A stretch of DNA of 64,000 bases from Symbiodinium kawagutii. Its lineage: Eukaryota; Sar; Dinophyceae; Suessiales; Symbiodiniaceae. Positions within the stretch are counted from its first letter, which is position 1. Each line of letters starts with the position of its first letter. Below, piece after piece: positions 34,690 through 46,096 of the stretch. The notes below the pieces were generated by a model that saw only the letters and a program-made list of their open reading frames with translations, was not told the origin of the DNA and did no database searches. The stretch lies in contig VSDK01021698.1 in assembly GCA_009767595.1 (NCBI GenBank), positions 7,501 to 71,500 of the forward strand. Reading direction: 5' to 3'. The position numbers and the translations under genes are program-made.

Positions 34690-37280
34690 TGTTGCAGGTA
34701 TCAGGTTGAGCAGTGCATCCTAAGTCCTCCAATTGTCGAGCTCTGATCATTGCTGGCCATTATTTAGACATGTTTAAGACAAAAAACAATCGAATTCAGC
34801 AGGATGCTGCGTCAAAGGCCGAAGCAGTAAACCATTCGCATGGATTCGAACAATAATTGAATCTGGAATTCAAAACATTGTTTAACTATGGGCTTTGATC
34901 TTCCCACAAGGATTTCCCATCGTTTTAATGGTGGTGGAATTATTGCAGGGTGTGTAACAAATCGCAGTGAATGATGGTCAACCGCAAATTTTTGGGCATC
35001 TTGCTGATGCACACACTTGTAGAGTCAACAATTCTTGAACATCCAAGGTTTGAGAACATACAGGTGTGTACACACCTTGCTGTCATGATTCAATAATTGT
35101 TGATGTCAATGTACACAACAGAACAATGGTGTTTAAAATTCTTGATTACACAAAGAAACAAATCAGGATTTTCATTTGTGATGATATCGATGATATGGAT
35201 ACAAACTTACTTGAATTTATGAGTTTGTTGACCACCAGCATGACAATGAATCAGGATCCGTGACAGTAAATGCGACAATTTTGACGATAAGGATGTCTGG
35301 ACCCTGCTGCTGAGTACAATCGAATGGTTTTGACTTCGATGATGACGAACAATAGCAATTAGGATATGCATGACATGTAGATGCAGCAAATATTTTATGG
35401 TATGTGCGTACTTATTTTCTTTTTGATTGTATATATATATATATACTTTTGTTTCCGATTTCCTTTATCTTTCTCGCTCGTTCGCTCTCTCTCTCTGCCG
35501 CAATCTGCTGCAAATAATTTATAATATGTACCCAATATGTATAGTAAGAGAAAACCAAATCCATACATTTATATATGTGAGTATCCACACATACACGATT
35601 TGTAAGAGTGCACATAGACAACACTATGTGAAGATTCGAGTCTATGATTATAGATTGCACAAGTCTTCTGAATGGCCACTAGATTCTAGATACAATACTA
35701 CTTGGATGTGCAGTTGGGAACCATAACCAGGGGATAACCATGGTGAAAAATCCTGTGAATTGGGTGAAGGAAACCCTTTGACCGTGGTTAGCAACCAGTT
35801 GCTACGCGGGCATGCTAACCTCCAAGCAGCAACATATGGGACTATCTAGTCAACAAACATATTGGAATAGTACTATCACCAAACAAGAAGAGTTGCACCG
35901 TGCAACATGATATGACAAATAATCATAATCAACAAACATCTCAAGGCACAAGCAGCAATCAGCAACCCATGGCATGGCATGCAAAAATACAAACCAGCAC
36001 AACCGATTTAAAAAACAACAATCAGCAATGACCAAGACTCAATGGTTGACACAACAACATGGTATAACAACCAGCAATGCAATGGTTGACAAAAACAATG
36101 CAATGGTATAAGCTTATAACCAACCAGCGCAACAAACATGCAAATTACAACCAGCAACCAGCCAGCATAGTTGCAGACCGAGGCCGCCACGTGATCATCC
36201 ATCCTGGAGCGAGAACGGCTCCTACTACTTTGGAGAAGCTCCTTACCAGCTGCGACTTTCCACAGCAAGTGTGTCCAATTTCGCTTTCACAGTGACTTCA
36301 CTTAGGTCATAACCAGGATACCGGCTTTTTTAGACATGTAAGTAGTTTGTTAGGTTGTTCTTGGCAAACTTAAAAACCTCGGCCCTCACCCTGTACATCT
36401 GCTTCAGATATGGTCTTGTTGATAAATGAGTCACATGAGTATGGGTCAAAAACCTGTACCCTCAAAAACCTGTACCCCTGGTTCCCCCATCATTCACCAT
36501 TGCTTTCTTTATATATAGTTTGTTGGTTATTATCTCTCAACATTGGTTGGTCAATGTTGACCCATAGCCACATGACTGAGTCACATGTTCGTGCCATTCC
36601 TGGAGAAGCGACAAAAGTACCAACACGTGCTACAGGACTTCGTAGTGACCCAAATGTGCCAAACAAGAGTACCAAATTGAGTGACAAAGTATCCAACATT
36701 TGGTACACTATTAATCAATCTATTGGAAAATTACTAAATATATTCACCTATCATAAATCAGCATTTTGACATTTGGTACATGACCATCATTTCATCCATT
36801 GGAGATTCAGTGTGCCAAAATGTCCAGAATTTGAGCATGTTCACTAAATGATGTACCTCTACCAAGTAGTTTTTCCCAAATCGCTCAATTCGCTGTAGTC
36901 TCTCGCAATTGAAGCCTCAGAGTCTGTTTGAAGGTTCACCCCACCCAATGATCCTGAGATCTCTTCCAGCATGCATGGCAGGAGCCCTCACTATTTGTGC
37001 CCATCACATAGCCAACATTCTGCAATTGGTTGTCCCGCTGGAACAGCACCCACTTGTGTTGCCATAGTCAGTATCACAAAATCCAAACAGACTTTCCAAA
37101 TTCCATAGTTTTTGACCTAGGTAAGAAAAACAAAAGCAGACCCACCATCAACAACAATAACAACAGCAAACAATTTGACCAACGAACAAGAAGAATCACA
37201 CGACAACAACAATAATTCAGGACACCAGTCAACAAAACAATCCAGTAGTTAATAATACAACAACAAGAAACAGCACACCA
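34690..37280. other. stretch without a convincing gene
   Basis: AT-rich with TA and CT runs around 35428-35500, A/C-rich blocks (35870-36170), and a family-2 element at 36439-36568 with a 7-bp target duplication. Confidence 0.4.
36439..36568. mobile_element. family-2 inverted-repeat element, TSD CACATGA
   Basis: Flanked by CACATGA (36432-36438, 36569-36575). An internal AAAAACCTGTACCC unit is duplicated. Confidence 0.8.
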
Positions 37281-37289
37281 AAAAAAACA

Positions 37290-37425
37290 AAAATGTTCTC
37301 AGTGAATTGGTCATCGATCCCAGGCCCACTAATTCCGCTTGCAGAACTCTGCATGCCTGCTGCACCAACCGCACGGCAGGCGCAAGCGAGTTGTGGGATG
37401 ATGTGATGGCAACTTGTAAGAAACT
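37290..37425 (-). CDS. exon, unrecognised
   Basis: The minus-strand frame reads AITSSHNSLAPAVRLVQQAC then RVLQAELVGLGSMTNSLRTF with good codon use; it follows TTACAAG. A helical repeat-like character is possible. The product is unknown. Confidence 0.45.
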
Positions 37426-37509
37426 TCGCAAAACTGACTTGTTCTACCCTCAATCAATCAATGCTTACTGGATCGTGGAATTTGACCTTGTGGTTTTGAA
37501 CCAATTCTG

Positions 37510-37650
37510 GTTTATGTCCAGTAGCTAGGTCCATAGGCATTCGTACTGCCCCGGCCCAACTCAATGCCGCATTTCTGTAAACACGACAACGCTGGGAAAC
37601 GAAAATGATGGCTTGGTGCAATGATCCAATTGAAAGGCTGGTGACCATCA
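37510..37650 (-). CDS. exonic island, frame unresolved
   Basis: Two minus-strand frames are plausible: SIGSLHQAIIFVSQRCRVYR then NAALSWAGAVRMPMDLATG, or a terminal exon after TTACAG reading KCGIELGRGSTNAYGPSYWT and a stop. Not resolved. Confidence 0.3.
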
Positions 37651-37691
37651 AATCTGGCTGGTTTAGGAACCGGATCCCCCATTACCTTTGA

Positions 37692-37940
37692 TCAGGTTCG
37701 TTGGTCAGTTTGGCGTGCACTAGCAGCTGCTTCACCGTATGCAATGGGGAAATCGTGGTTCCGGCTGTTTAAATCCGAAACATAAACTAGGTAGGCCATA
37801 TCCTGTAAAACTATCATCAACCTACTGTCACGTTGCATGCCTTTGTAAATATCCTGCCTTGCAGTCATCACCTGCGCTTGGTGAACATCATCTTGTGGCA
37901 TGATCCCGACCAAAAAGAGGCTGCGGGGATGCATTTCCAC
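37692..37940 (-). CDS. exon, unrecognised
   Basis: Minus-strand frame ending at TGA: SLFLVGIMPQDDVHQAQVMT then ARQDIYKGMQRDSRLMIVLQ then DMAYLVYVSD... The sequence looks like a globular protein. The start is probably an upstream splice acceptor rather than a Met. The family is unknown. Confidence 0.45.
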   Translation of the reverse strand: MEMHPRSLFLVGIMPQDDVHQAQVMTARQDIYKGMQRDSRLMIVLQDMAYLVYVSDLNSRNHDFPIAYGEAAASARQTDQRT

Positions 37941-38659
37941 TCATCCGCAGCTGTGGAACGATGATTTTCGCCACAACTTACCTCATTCGTGTCTACGATC
38001 AGTAGTTTTTATAGTTCACGCGGTCCGGCTATGAGTGGGTTGGCATTCCCATAAAAAACCAGGTTTATCAAGATCGTATTGAAATTGATCAACCTTGTTC
38101 CGTTAGATGAACTTCAAGACAAAATTCATATCACCTGTGTGTAGTCTAACTTAGTTTTTTTCGGCGCGAATTTCTATGGCAAATTTGTGACCTTTGTGAG
38201 TTCCAGGTCTTTCCGCAAAAAACGCAAAAACACATTTACAGGAAGCGATTCAGAAAATGATTTTTTTGATGGTTTAGCTCCTTATTTAGTTTTTTGAACA
38301 GCACAGAACTGAGTGATTCAGAAAATGGGTTGGATTGTCTGATGATTTTGTTGTGTGTGCCAATCAACAAACAGCAAGAAACCCTAGGTTTGAGCCACGC
38401 ATTCTTGCCCGACCACACGTGTTTTTTACGCCCTTGTCTGTTTTACATGACAAACAAGTTGGTGATACACAACACAAACAACAGAATATGAATTCGAGGA
38501 AATCCCTGACGACTTCCTGACGATGTCCAGGCGACGATTCAAACCTATCAGCATTTTCATCACAAATTACAAGCGGCAAGTACTGCAGCAAGCGAGTGAA
38601 GGAAAATCAACAGGGATGACCGATAACCTGGGAAAAAATCAACACGCAGCGCCTATGCA

Positions 38660-38926
38660 TTAAGCAACATGATGCCATCAATTCGCCGGAAAATGGTTGC
38701 CTTCAAGAGGGGTTCATTTCGAAACAAAAATGTGTTTGTGCTTTCGGGCCGAAACACGATTTTGACGTCAACGATTTCCCATGCTAACTCCGTGATCCCA
38801 GAAAACGAAGCACGACTTTGTAAGTTATCTGTACCATTGATCGAAGGCTGGCCAAGGCTCACGCTCCTGAAAGATCTTCGCACCACCACCGACCACGAGC
38901 AGTTTAATTATTATCAACTACAATGA
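38660..38926 (+). CDS. doubtful 85-codon ORF
   Basis: ATG-to-stop frame on the plus strand (MPSIRRKMVAFKRGSF...). The minus strand is equally open. It is listed only because it is complete; it runs against the strand bias and has unbiased codons. Confidence 0.15.
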   Translation, partial: LSNMMPSIRRKMVAFKRGSFRNKNVFVLSGRNTILTSTISHANSVIPENEARLCKLSVPLIEGWPRLTLLKDLRTTTDHEQFNYYQLQ

Positions 38927-39368
38927 GAGATCCACGTGTATGATTTGTTCAAGATCCGGGCGAAATAAATATGATTTCAATTGACTTTCTTTGTGCCAAC
39001 CACAGATTCTTATTAATTTGTTGCGCTGCGTGCTGATGCTGAAGTGACTTTCACCCGACATCAACCAATTTTTAAAAACATTATATCACGCAACATACCA
39101 ATCCCTCAGCTACTACCAGTGGACTGTTGGGATTTACAATACAGACCCTGAAAGCCCGGGTCTAAAATCAATTTCCCGAAACTACAACGTTCAAAGCGCA
39201 AACCATTCTCAGAATTTCTTAGGCCCCCCTCTTGGTTCTGGAAGCAAGGGTCTAACATCAATGGCCCCTACACTTGCTTTGATCTCCACCAGGTCGAGGT
39301 TGGGGGCGGTGGTCGCAGTGCGATGGCTTGGGGTCATTTATGCTGGCGGCGCAGCAACAACACCTGAC

Positions 39369-39799
39369 CATCTGTATATCCTGGCGCGCTAGGCGCAGAG
39401 AGCCAAACTGCAAAAAAGCTGGGCGCCAAGCGATGATGGCCCAAAACGTGTGAACTGTGGCCGACAGCCTCGACCATCCAAACCACGCCCGCTCCCAGGT
39501 GCCTCCTGGCCTCGAATGCGCCCTGGCATCCGGACGAACCGCCACATGCGGATGAACCAGAGGCCCCAAAGACAAGCCGAACCGGTTGAATCCATCTGAC
39601 CTGCAATGATGGAATGACGATAGGAAATGATAATGTAACGTTACTAATCTATCCACTCCACCAGCACAATGAATTGCCTCAACACGGCAGCCTGTCCATC
39701 ACGTAGTGTAAGTTCGACTATCTGCAATAATTCCGTGGGGAGGCTGCTGTAGAACTCAAAGATGCGACGCAAGGCCTCCTCCCGCTGGACATATGCCAT
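39369..39799 (-). CDS. two 5' exons of an unrecognised gene
   Basis: Exon 1 (39799-39654) begins MAYVQREEALRRIFEFYSSL then PTELLQIVELTLRDGQAAVL then RQFIVLVEW and ends GAGTG|GATAG, a GA donor in phase 2. Exon 2 (39600-39369) begins after CATTGCAG, continues in phase as SDGFNRFGLSLGPLVHPHVA then VRPDARAHSRPGGTWERAWF then GWSRLSATVHTFWAIIAWRP and ends before GTCAGG. The Trp- and Arg-rich second exon suggests a conserved domain I do not recognise. The phase match with a GA donor supports the gene model. Confidence 0.55.
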
Positions 39800-40095
39800 G
39801 GCACAGGCACAACTACCAGCGTTTTAGTGCTCAATAAACAGAAATGGCTGCGCTTGAGCATCACAATGCGTGCATCCCCAAAACGCAAGAACCTTCAAGC
39901 AAGCGGCACCATCAGCAATCTATTCTAAGGTACCCTGTCCATGCCTCGCTATGGTATTGATCCAGTTTCATCACTGCACCAGTCGACGAGCGTCGACAAG
40001 TGTGTAACAAGCAGCAGCAGGGAAAATTATCGATAGAAGTGCAAGAAATTTTACCATGGCTTCACTCATAGACCTGAGGACCAGGGGATTCGCTT

Positions 40096-40630
40096 AACTA
40101 CCGGGAAAAAAGTGAGAAGGAAAAACTCGGTGGCTCGAAAGAGATAATGAGTAATCCTCTGCTGTCGAGGGGACGTTGTTCTGCGCAATGCCGACAGTGA
40201 TGAACACGCAAAATCAGTGGGCAAGGGGTGGAGCCCAATGTCCGTTCGCAGCTCGCCTCCCCAGCAGCCTGCTCCAGCGCTGCCACTCTGCTGGCCCCAT
40301 CTCCTCCGACAAGGTTGGGATGGGGCCGCCTGGCAGTGAGGCGGGCAACCTCCCAAAAAACAGGCTGGCTTAACCCTTCCTTCCAGCTCTGCCAATGGTT
40401 GACCACGAGCGGAAGCACTGGCAGAGGGTGGGGGGCGCTGGCCAAGCTTTTTGGGCTGGGATGTATACACTCCTTCGCCATTGTACTCACCGCCTTGAAA
40501 TAACCTTGAACAACGCCATTGAGGGCAGAATAATTGAATGGAGCATCCGGCCCACCTCCTCCACCTGTGGCACGCTCGGCGACTCCCAGGGCGGGGCCTC
40601 CCAGCTCTCCGCCAAGCAGGAGGCTGGTCA
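40096..40630 (-). CDS. exons, unrecognised, GC-rich
   Basis: The upper part (40630 to about 40495) follows ACCAG, reads ASCLAESWEAPPWESPSVPQ then VEEVGRMLHSIILPSMALFK and ends before GCGGTGAGT (GC or GT donor). The lower part (about 40372-40150) reads LVGGDGASRVAALEQAAGEA then SCERTLGSTPCPLILRVHHC. Both are minus-strand and strongly codon-biased. The product is unknown; it lies 5' of the exons at 39799-39369. Confidence 0.45.
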
Positions 40631-40679
40631 GTCCACTCGCCCTGACCCCTTCCTGTGAAACACGGCGCTGTCCTGGAGC

Positions 40680-41190
40680 ATAGCTGGTTGGGCTAATGGT
40701 CCAAAAAAAGCGCCGTCATCCTTGGCGAGGAAGCTGGATGAGAGATAGACACAGAGACAGAAAGAGCACGCGCAGCAACGCTCCAAAGTTAAGCAAAATT
40801 TTTGGGACAGAATACATCATGCCCTATTGAATGAACAGGGAATCTCACTTTTTTAGGTTTCATGAATCATTCAATGCACCAAGTAGAACCAAATAGGGAA
40901 CTAACCATGCAAGGACTACATGACCCAAACCCCCCAGCCAACCACAGGAACACCCGCAGGTGCAGCGCATGAAGCCTACTCAAACCCACACCATTATAAT
41001 CCTAATCATCTATCTCATCATTTTATCATCTAATCATCATCACCACCATCATCATCATGTCCTAGATTTGGCTAAAATTGTCCATTAGTGTTCTACATTG
41101 TCCTACCATATCCACCAAATTCCCACCATATCACATCCATTCCCATCCTCTATCTTCTTGATTTCTTATGACCTCTTGATGCCCAACCAC
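40680..41190. other. stretch without a gene
   Basis: A/C-rich low-complexity sequence, including CATCATCACCACCATC near 41034-41058. Confidence 0.4.
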
Positions 41191-41687
41191 TACGCACCCC
41201 GGCGTTCCTGCGAAGAATTGCAACCAGCCATTCCCAAGGAACTCCGGCGCCAGGCCTTACCAAACTTCATTGGCATATTGAATTGCAAAGTCGGTCAAAG
41301 ACACTTCAGAGCTGCAGAATATTCATGCCATTCCCCCCTTTTCCATCGAACAGATCCGGCTGGCCAATCATGCCACCAAAGATCCAGACTAAATTCGCCG
41401 AGCTGCATGAAACCGATATGAGGAGATTCCCTGGTTGCCCCAATCCCGTCAAAAATTTGTTTTGACAGGCCGACCTGCAGACAGCCAATGATCGTTTGTC
41501 TTGGTAATTCCTTGTTCGTTCAATGTCTTGGAAATCTTTAGAGGCCTGTCTTTAGTCATGCAGATGCCACCCTTCACTTCACCCATTCAGTACAAAAAAA
41601 TGACAGTCTAGCATGCCCCTAGCGCATGAACAAACATAGCATTCAATGCTGCCTCCACTGCTTCATTTCTGGGCGATGCGCCTGTGT

Positions 41688-41888
41688 TCAGCCTAACTTG
41701 CCACGTTTGGCCTGAGCCAAGCATGACGTAGCATAACGCGGCGTCGCATCACAGTGCAACAGCTGGTCTGGAGCGAACATGAAAGGGACAGCCAAGCCAA
41801 AAACAGCTTCGAGAAAATGGTGGCCATGCAACCCGATCGCTTCAACTATCCGGCAAAAGTCACGATCAGCAAAGTCGACAGGTTCCAT
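41688..41888 (-). CDS. 66-codon ORF or terminal exon, unrecognised
   Basis: ATG to TGA: MEPVDFADRDFCRIVEAIGL then HGHHFLEAVFGLAVPFMFAP then DQLLHCDATPRYATS... The protein-like composition and good codons support coding. No family is recognised. Confidence 0.4.
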   Translation of the reverse strand: MEPVDFADRDFCRIVEAIGLHGHHFLEAVFGLAVPFMFAPDQLLHCDATPRYATSCLAQAKRGKLG

Positions 41889-42004
41889 CCTCCCGAATTC
41901 AAAAGAGTCAGAGAACCAAAAATAAATGAACCATAGGTAATCTCAAAAGAAAAAGGCAGAAAAACAAAAACAGCAGGCACCCAAGGAACTAGCGCAGCTC
42001 TAAC

Positions 42005-42050
42005 CAAGCAAGCAAACAAGCAAGCAAAGGTCTTTAACGCAAGCAAGCAA

Positions 42051-42098
<48 letters not shown>

Positions 42099-42105
42099 AC
42101 CAAGC
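42005..42105. repeat. (AAGC)n microsatellite
   Basis: AAGC repeated about 20 times with a short interruption near 42028-42040. Confidence 0.95.
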
Positions 42106-42287
42106 CAACAAGAGAAGTCTGCGCCATCACTCACTCGCTCCCGTTCGCTCTCTCTCTGTCTCCGTTTGTCTGTCTGTCCTTGTGCCTGTCTTTCTCTACC
42201 TCTCACGAGCTACACCCAGAGGGCCTCGCCCATCAGTGTGCGGCACGCACGGTGCTCAGCCTGAAGCCCTGGCAAACTAGATGGAAA

Positions 42288-42299
42288 AACAACAACGGC

Positions 42300-42354
<55 letters not shown>

Positions 42355-42361
42355 CCAGCAG

Positions 42362-42438
<77 letters not shown>
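42288..42438. repeat. compound (AAC)n-(AGC)n-(CAACAG)n microsatellite
   Basis: AAC units to about 42353, AGC units to about 42375, then CAACAG hexamers. All frames through it are open and homopolymeric, so the long frames here are artefacts. Confidence 0.95.
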
Positions 42439-42439
<1 letters not shown>

Positions 42440-42812
42440 AAACAGCAACGACGACACGAAAACGCGCAGCAAAAACGCGAACAAAGAACACGCAACTGAC
42501 TCAAAACAAGGTAACAGGCAACCCGCGGAACACTAGACACGCAAAACAGAAAAATGCGGAAGACAAAGGGTCTTGCGCAGGCCTCAAGCACCCATAAGGC
42601 CATAAGGCCTGCGACGCCGCTGGACGCGCCAAACCGGCAATCAAACGCACCTAAAGAAGCGGGAAAACAACAAAACGGACAAACACAAAAATGAGGACAA
42701 GACACCAAGGGGCATTTGGCATTTGTTTCAATCAAATCTCGCTGGGCAAAAAAACAAGGCAGACGAAAATCGACCAAAAAACCCGGAATCCGTGAGATGT
42801 AGTGTATGCCCC

Positions 42813-43420
42813 GGATTAATCAACCCCCCGTCCCCCCTATAGGTCAACAAGGTCAACAAGGTCTGACCATAGGTGTCCAAAAGTGACCACCCCCAAATAA
42901 CCGCACCCTCATTGATTTCAATTGTTTTTCAATTGATGTCAATTGTTTTTATATTGATTTTAAAATTTTGAAATTGATTTCAATTGTTTCTAAATTGATG
43001 TCAGTTGTTTGTAAATTGATGTCAATTGTTTTTAAATTGATTTAAATTGTTTTTAAATTGATGTCAATTGTTTTTCTTGTTATTGATTCACCAGGGGGGT
43101 TCCAGGCTTGTGGGGGGTAACCCTTTGTGAGCTTCTAAAAAATTGTTCTTTAATAGATTTAAAAAAGGCGGGTAATAAAGAAAAACACAAAAAAATTTGG
43201 GAAATCTAAGTCCAAGCCTAATAAAACTAATAAGCGAACCAATTAAGACTAATCTAAAAAACACAAAAACACAAAAAATTAGGGGGTTTGATTAACTAGG
43301 GGGGATTTTTGGGTGAACTTATCTTATTTGGGGGTGAAATCAGCACCTAATAAACTTTAGCAAGGACCAGGGTCCAGGGCTGAGGAGGGGTTTGATTAAC
43401 TAGGGGGGATTGATTAATCC
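42813..43420. mobile_element. 608-bp element with terminal inverted repeats and an internal 22-bp minisatellite
   Basis: The left end GGATTAATCAACCCCCC and the right end (reverse complement GGATTAATCAATCCCCCC) match at 17 of 18 positions. Inside, at 42911-43078, a unit of about 22 bases (AAATTGATGTCAATTGTTTT and variants) is tandemly repeated. A near-copy of the right end (TTTGATTAACTAGGGGGGAT) recurs at about 43288-43307. No coding frame is convincing. No clear target duplication was seen. It is likely a non-autonomous transposon relic. Confidence 0.5.
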
Positions 43421-43429
43421 TACCTTGAC

Positions 43430-44080
43430 ATTAGCTCCGAAAATTTACCCCGCAACTCCGTCAGAATTAAGAAACCAAAGCCGCCACAAAACCAACATAA
43501 AAACATCGTAGAAAGCATCGTTTCCGCAAAATGGGCCCGAATTTACCAAACTGAAACCCCAAAAACGCTATTGGAACATAACAACGCGCAAAATCAAAAA
43601 AAACGTTTCAGAAGAAAAGCGTTTCAAAAAGACAAGCACGGGGCTATCATTTTTGAACATTTTCTTTCGGAGCCTTTTTTCCACACAAGGAGGGGGAAGA
43701 GCGACAAAGCTGCAAAAAGCCTAAGCACAAGAATAAACGGGCAAAATGAAAAATTGGCCATAATTTTCTGTGCTTCATTTTACATTGAGGGGAGGGTTTG
43801 GAAGCCTTCAGGAATAACATCGTCGTCTCAGTGCTCGCCCCTGTCGTGGTCGACCCAAAACCGGGCCAACTAACACAACAACCACCGAACTAACCAGGCA
43901 ACGAGCCAAGCCCCACCAACCAAGCAACCAAACAAACACGGCTGCCAGGTCAACGTCTCTCTGGGCCGCGGACGGGCTTCACGCCAGGAGCCCCCCCCTG
44001 CCCCGGTGCTACCTTGAGCACAAGTCTCAACTGTCTTGATGTTGGACTTGTGAAAGGTCTTAATATATAGCCTGGAAAAA
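43430..44080. other. stretch without a convincing gene
   Basis: A-rich plus strand; a 100-codon Lys-rich plus-strand frame (43571-43873) has a composition explained by the A-rich strand and is not called. Confidence 0.35.
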
Positions 44081-44082
44081 GT

Positions 44083-44340
44083 CTAACATATGTGCTCTGA
44101 CATAGTTAGACCCTCCAAAAAAGGACCCAAGGGTCTATGATTCTGGACCCTTAGTAGTTGAGGGTATGTATACAGTATGTTGACTCCGACGGTTAAATGG
44201 CCTTCCCAACCCGCCACGGAGCCCCAATGCCCCTGCAACAGCGCATCTTTTTCACCACGGCGTTGGCACTCTCCACAGCTCCCAACAACCTGGCACACAG
44301 GTGGCAGTGAACCCAGCAACTGATCACACAGTTCGCTCAT
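44083..44340 (-). CDS. 85-codon ORF or exon, unrecognised
   Basis: ATG to TAG: MSELCDQLLGSLPPVCQVVG then SCGECQRRGEKDALLQGHWG then SVAGWEGHL... The first half has the codon bias of real exons. The 3' part (GVNILYTYPQLL...) may be intron, with a donor in between. No family is recognised. Confidence 0.4.
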   Translation of the reverse strand: MSELCDQLLGSLPPVCQVVGSCGECQRRGEKDALLQGHWGSVAGWEGHLTVGVNILYTYPQLLRVQNHRPLGPFLEGLTMSEHIC

Positions 44341-44615
44341 GGGCCATTCCCAGGGGCACCCTGTCTTACCCTTTCTTCCATCCCAAGGTGTTTTCGCAGT
44401 TTGATTGAAATCCTAGCCTTTTCATTCCAAAATGACAGTTGGACGCATCATCTGAGCAGTTGATCGTGAATACTTTGTGGACAATATTACCTATTTCAGC
44501 AAAAATTATTGATTTCCAATGTAAACGACTATAAGCAAACTACCAACGACTAGTGGTGCTGACCAGTTCATTACATGTGGTCAATAACAATAAGCATTTT
44601 CATCGTAAACATACA

Positions 44616-44713
44616 GGTGGTTCTCAGAATAGGGGTAGCCCTAAATCATGCCATAGTAATCATTTGTATAGTAATAAACCAAGCATTTTTTGGGTCCCCT
44701 GCTTGAAGTATAG
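44616..44713. mobile_element. family-1 inverted-repeat element, diverged right end
   Basis: Left end GGTGGTTCTCAGAATAGGGG; right end GGGTCCCCTGCTTGAAG. 3' neighbour of the exon at 44714-44874. Confidence 0.65.
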
Positions 44714-44874
44714 GTGTATGCAAATAGACATGTTTAATCGCCGCAAAATAGCAAGAAACGGTTTAAGTGGTTCCCTGTGCTTGTCAAATCCCTTCTTAGG
44801 CTTAAGGGACAATCGTAATGATCCCCTGTTGCGAATCATTCCCACAAAATTACTGCTGGAGTCCCCTCTTGTAT
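44714..44874 (-). CDS. exon lying between two inverted-repeat elements
   Basis: The minus-strand frame reads HTRGDSSSNFVGMIRNRGSL then RLSLKPKKGFDKHREPLKPF then LAILRRLNMSICIHLYF. One family-1 element ends at its 5' side (44875-44970) and another begins at its 3' side (44616-44713). The acceptor is probably ATACAAG just after the element. The product is unknown; the basic Lys/Arg content is notable. Confidence 0.4.
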
Positions 44875-44970
44875 GGGAGTTTCTTAGAATTGGGAACCCC
44901 AGAATTGATTGGTTTATCAATACATAGTTCATGATGATTTTGGGGTACACCCACTGTTTGAGAAACCACC
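44875..44970. mobile_element. family-1 inverted-repeat element, TSD GTAT
   Basis: 96 bp flanked by GTAT (44871-44874, 44971-44974); 5' neighbour of the exon at 44714-44874 on the minus strand. Confidence 0.85.
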
Positions 44971-45540
44971 GTATACCATAGTATATGATCAACGGTATCA
45001 ACAGCCACAGCTGGTGTTTGTATGATTATTATGCTCTTTATCTGTTGATAGCATGATTAAACACTAGTGTAAGAGTACCAACCAATGGCATCAATCTCTC
45101 GTGTTCCAAATACCTTCTAAGAAGGTGATTGGACCTTAAGAATCAGCCCCTTCTGTACAGTCTCAGAATGTATTTGGAGTTGACCTTTTGGCTCGCGACT
45201 CACCATACTCAACCACCACTGAACATTCCTACCCATTGTAACCCATGAACCGGCAATCTAATAACCATGTCCATCACCAAATAATCCATGGCATGAACCT
45301 CACCATATGCCATGCAAATAGATCTGACCAAAAGAAAGCCTTGTGCGTCAACATTTCTGATGTGGTTGCTTGATAACACCAATGGTTAATAGTATAGTCA
45401 ATAATCATAGTTTCCCTTAAACGTAATTGATTGACTACCATTCACTACCATTAAGCGTTGCTGCTACAATACCATCATGCTCGATTGTAGCGAATAATGA
45501 AGCTACGTTTCACCATATGATGGTCTCATTTGTCGAAAAT

Positions 45541-45632
45541 CCAGGGCTCCCTTCTCATTAGCCATTGTTTCCCTTGATATTGTGGGTCATGATCCCCATT
45601 ATTGGTTGGTTAATATTGACCAATAGCCATAT
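45541..45632. mobile_element. family-2 element, left-truncated
   Basis: Retains the right part GGTTGGTTAATATTGACCAA then TAGCCAT. Confidence 0.6.
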
Positions 45633-45634
45633 GT

Positions 45635-45688
45635 AGCTGGTATATCTCCTATTATTGTGGGTTATCATCCTTATCATTAACCAGCTAG
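45635..45688. repeat. family-4 short palindromic element
   Basis: AGCTGGTATATCTCCTATTA ... TTAACCAGCTAG, directly after a family-2 remnant. Confidence 0.6.
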
Positions 45689-45754
45689 TTGACCCTTGTT
45701 GTTAACATTGACCAATAGCCAAATATGATGGTCTCATTGGTCCAAAAAATCTCC

Positions 45755-45905
45755 CAGGAACGAGACGGCCTCTGCGCCAACTTCCTCCAAAGCTCCACGG
45801 CTGAGACCAGTTCCTCGTCATTGAAGGACTTCATGGCTGCGGAGGTCGACAACAACGCCTTCCGATCCAGGGACCATGGGCCGCCATGACTTCACCCGGA
45901 CGAAC
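45755..45905 (-). CDS. exon, unrecognised
   Basis: The minus-strand frame reads GPWSLDRKALLSTSAAMKSF then NDEELVSAVELWRKLAQRPS then RSWE with strong codon bias and a likely helical fold. It probably forms one gene with the exons at 46713-46867, 47375-47490 and 48340-48512. Confidence 0.5.
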
Positions 45906-46096
45906 ACTCGCTTGGGGTCCGGCAATGGTGGATTCTCACGGTGAAGAATCATAGGGGTTATAAGCAAATAGCGTAGCTAGTTAAACAAATAGCGTAGCTA
46001 TTGGTGTCTATTGCTGATGGCAAATAAATAGTATATAGTATAAATTGGCTCGTACCAACCAATAGCTATTTACTTACCATCTGGTTGGATCTGGTT

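Noticed and set aside
42180..42777. Poly-Gln, poly-Asn, poly-Cys and poly-Val frames
   Set aside because: They are produced by microsatellites in every frame and lack flanking coding signal.
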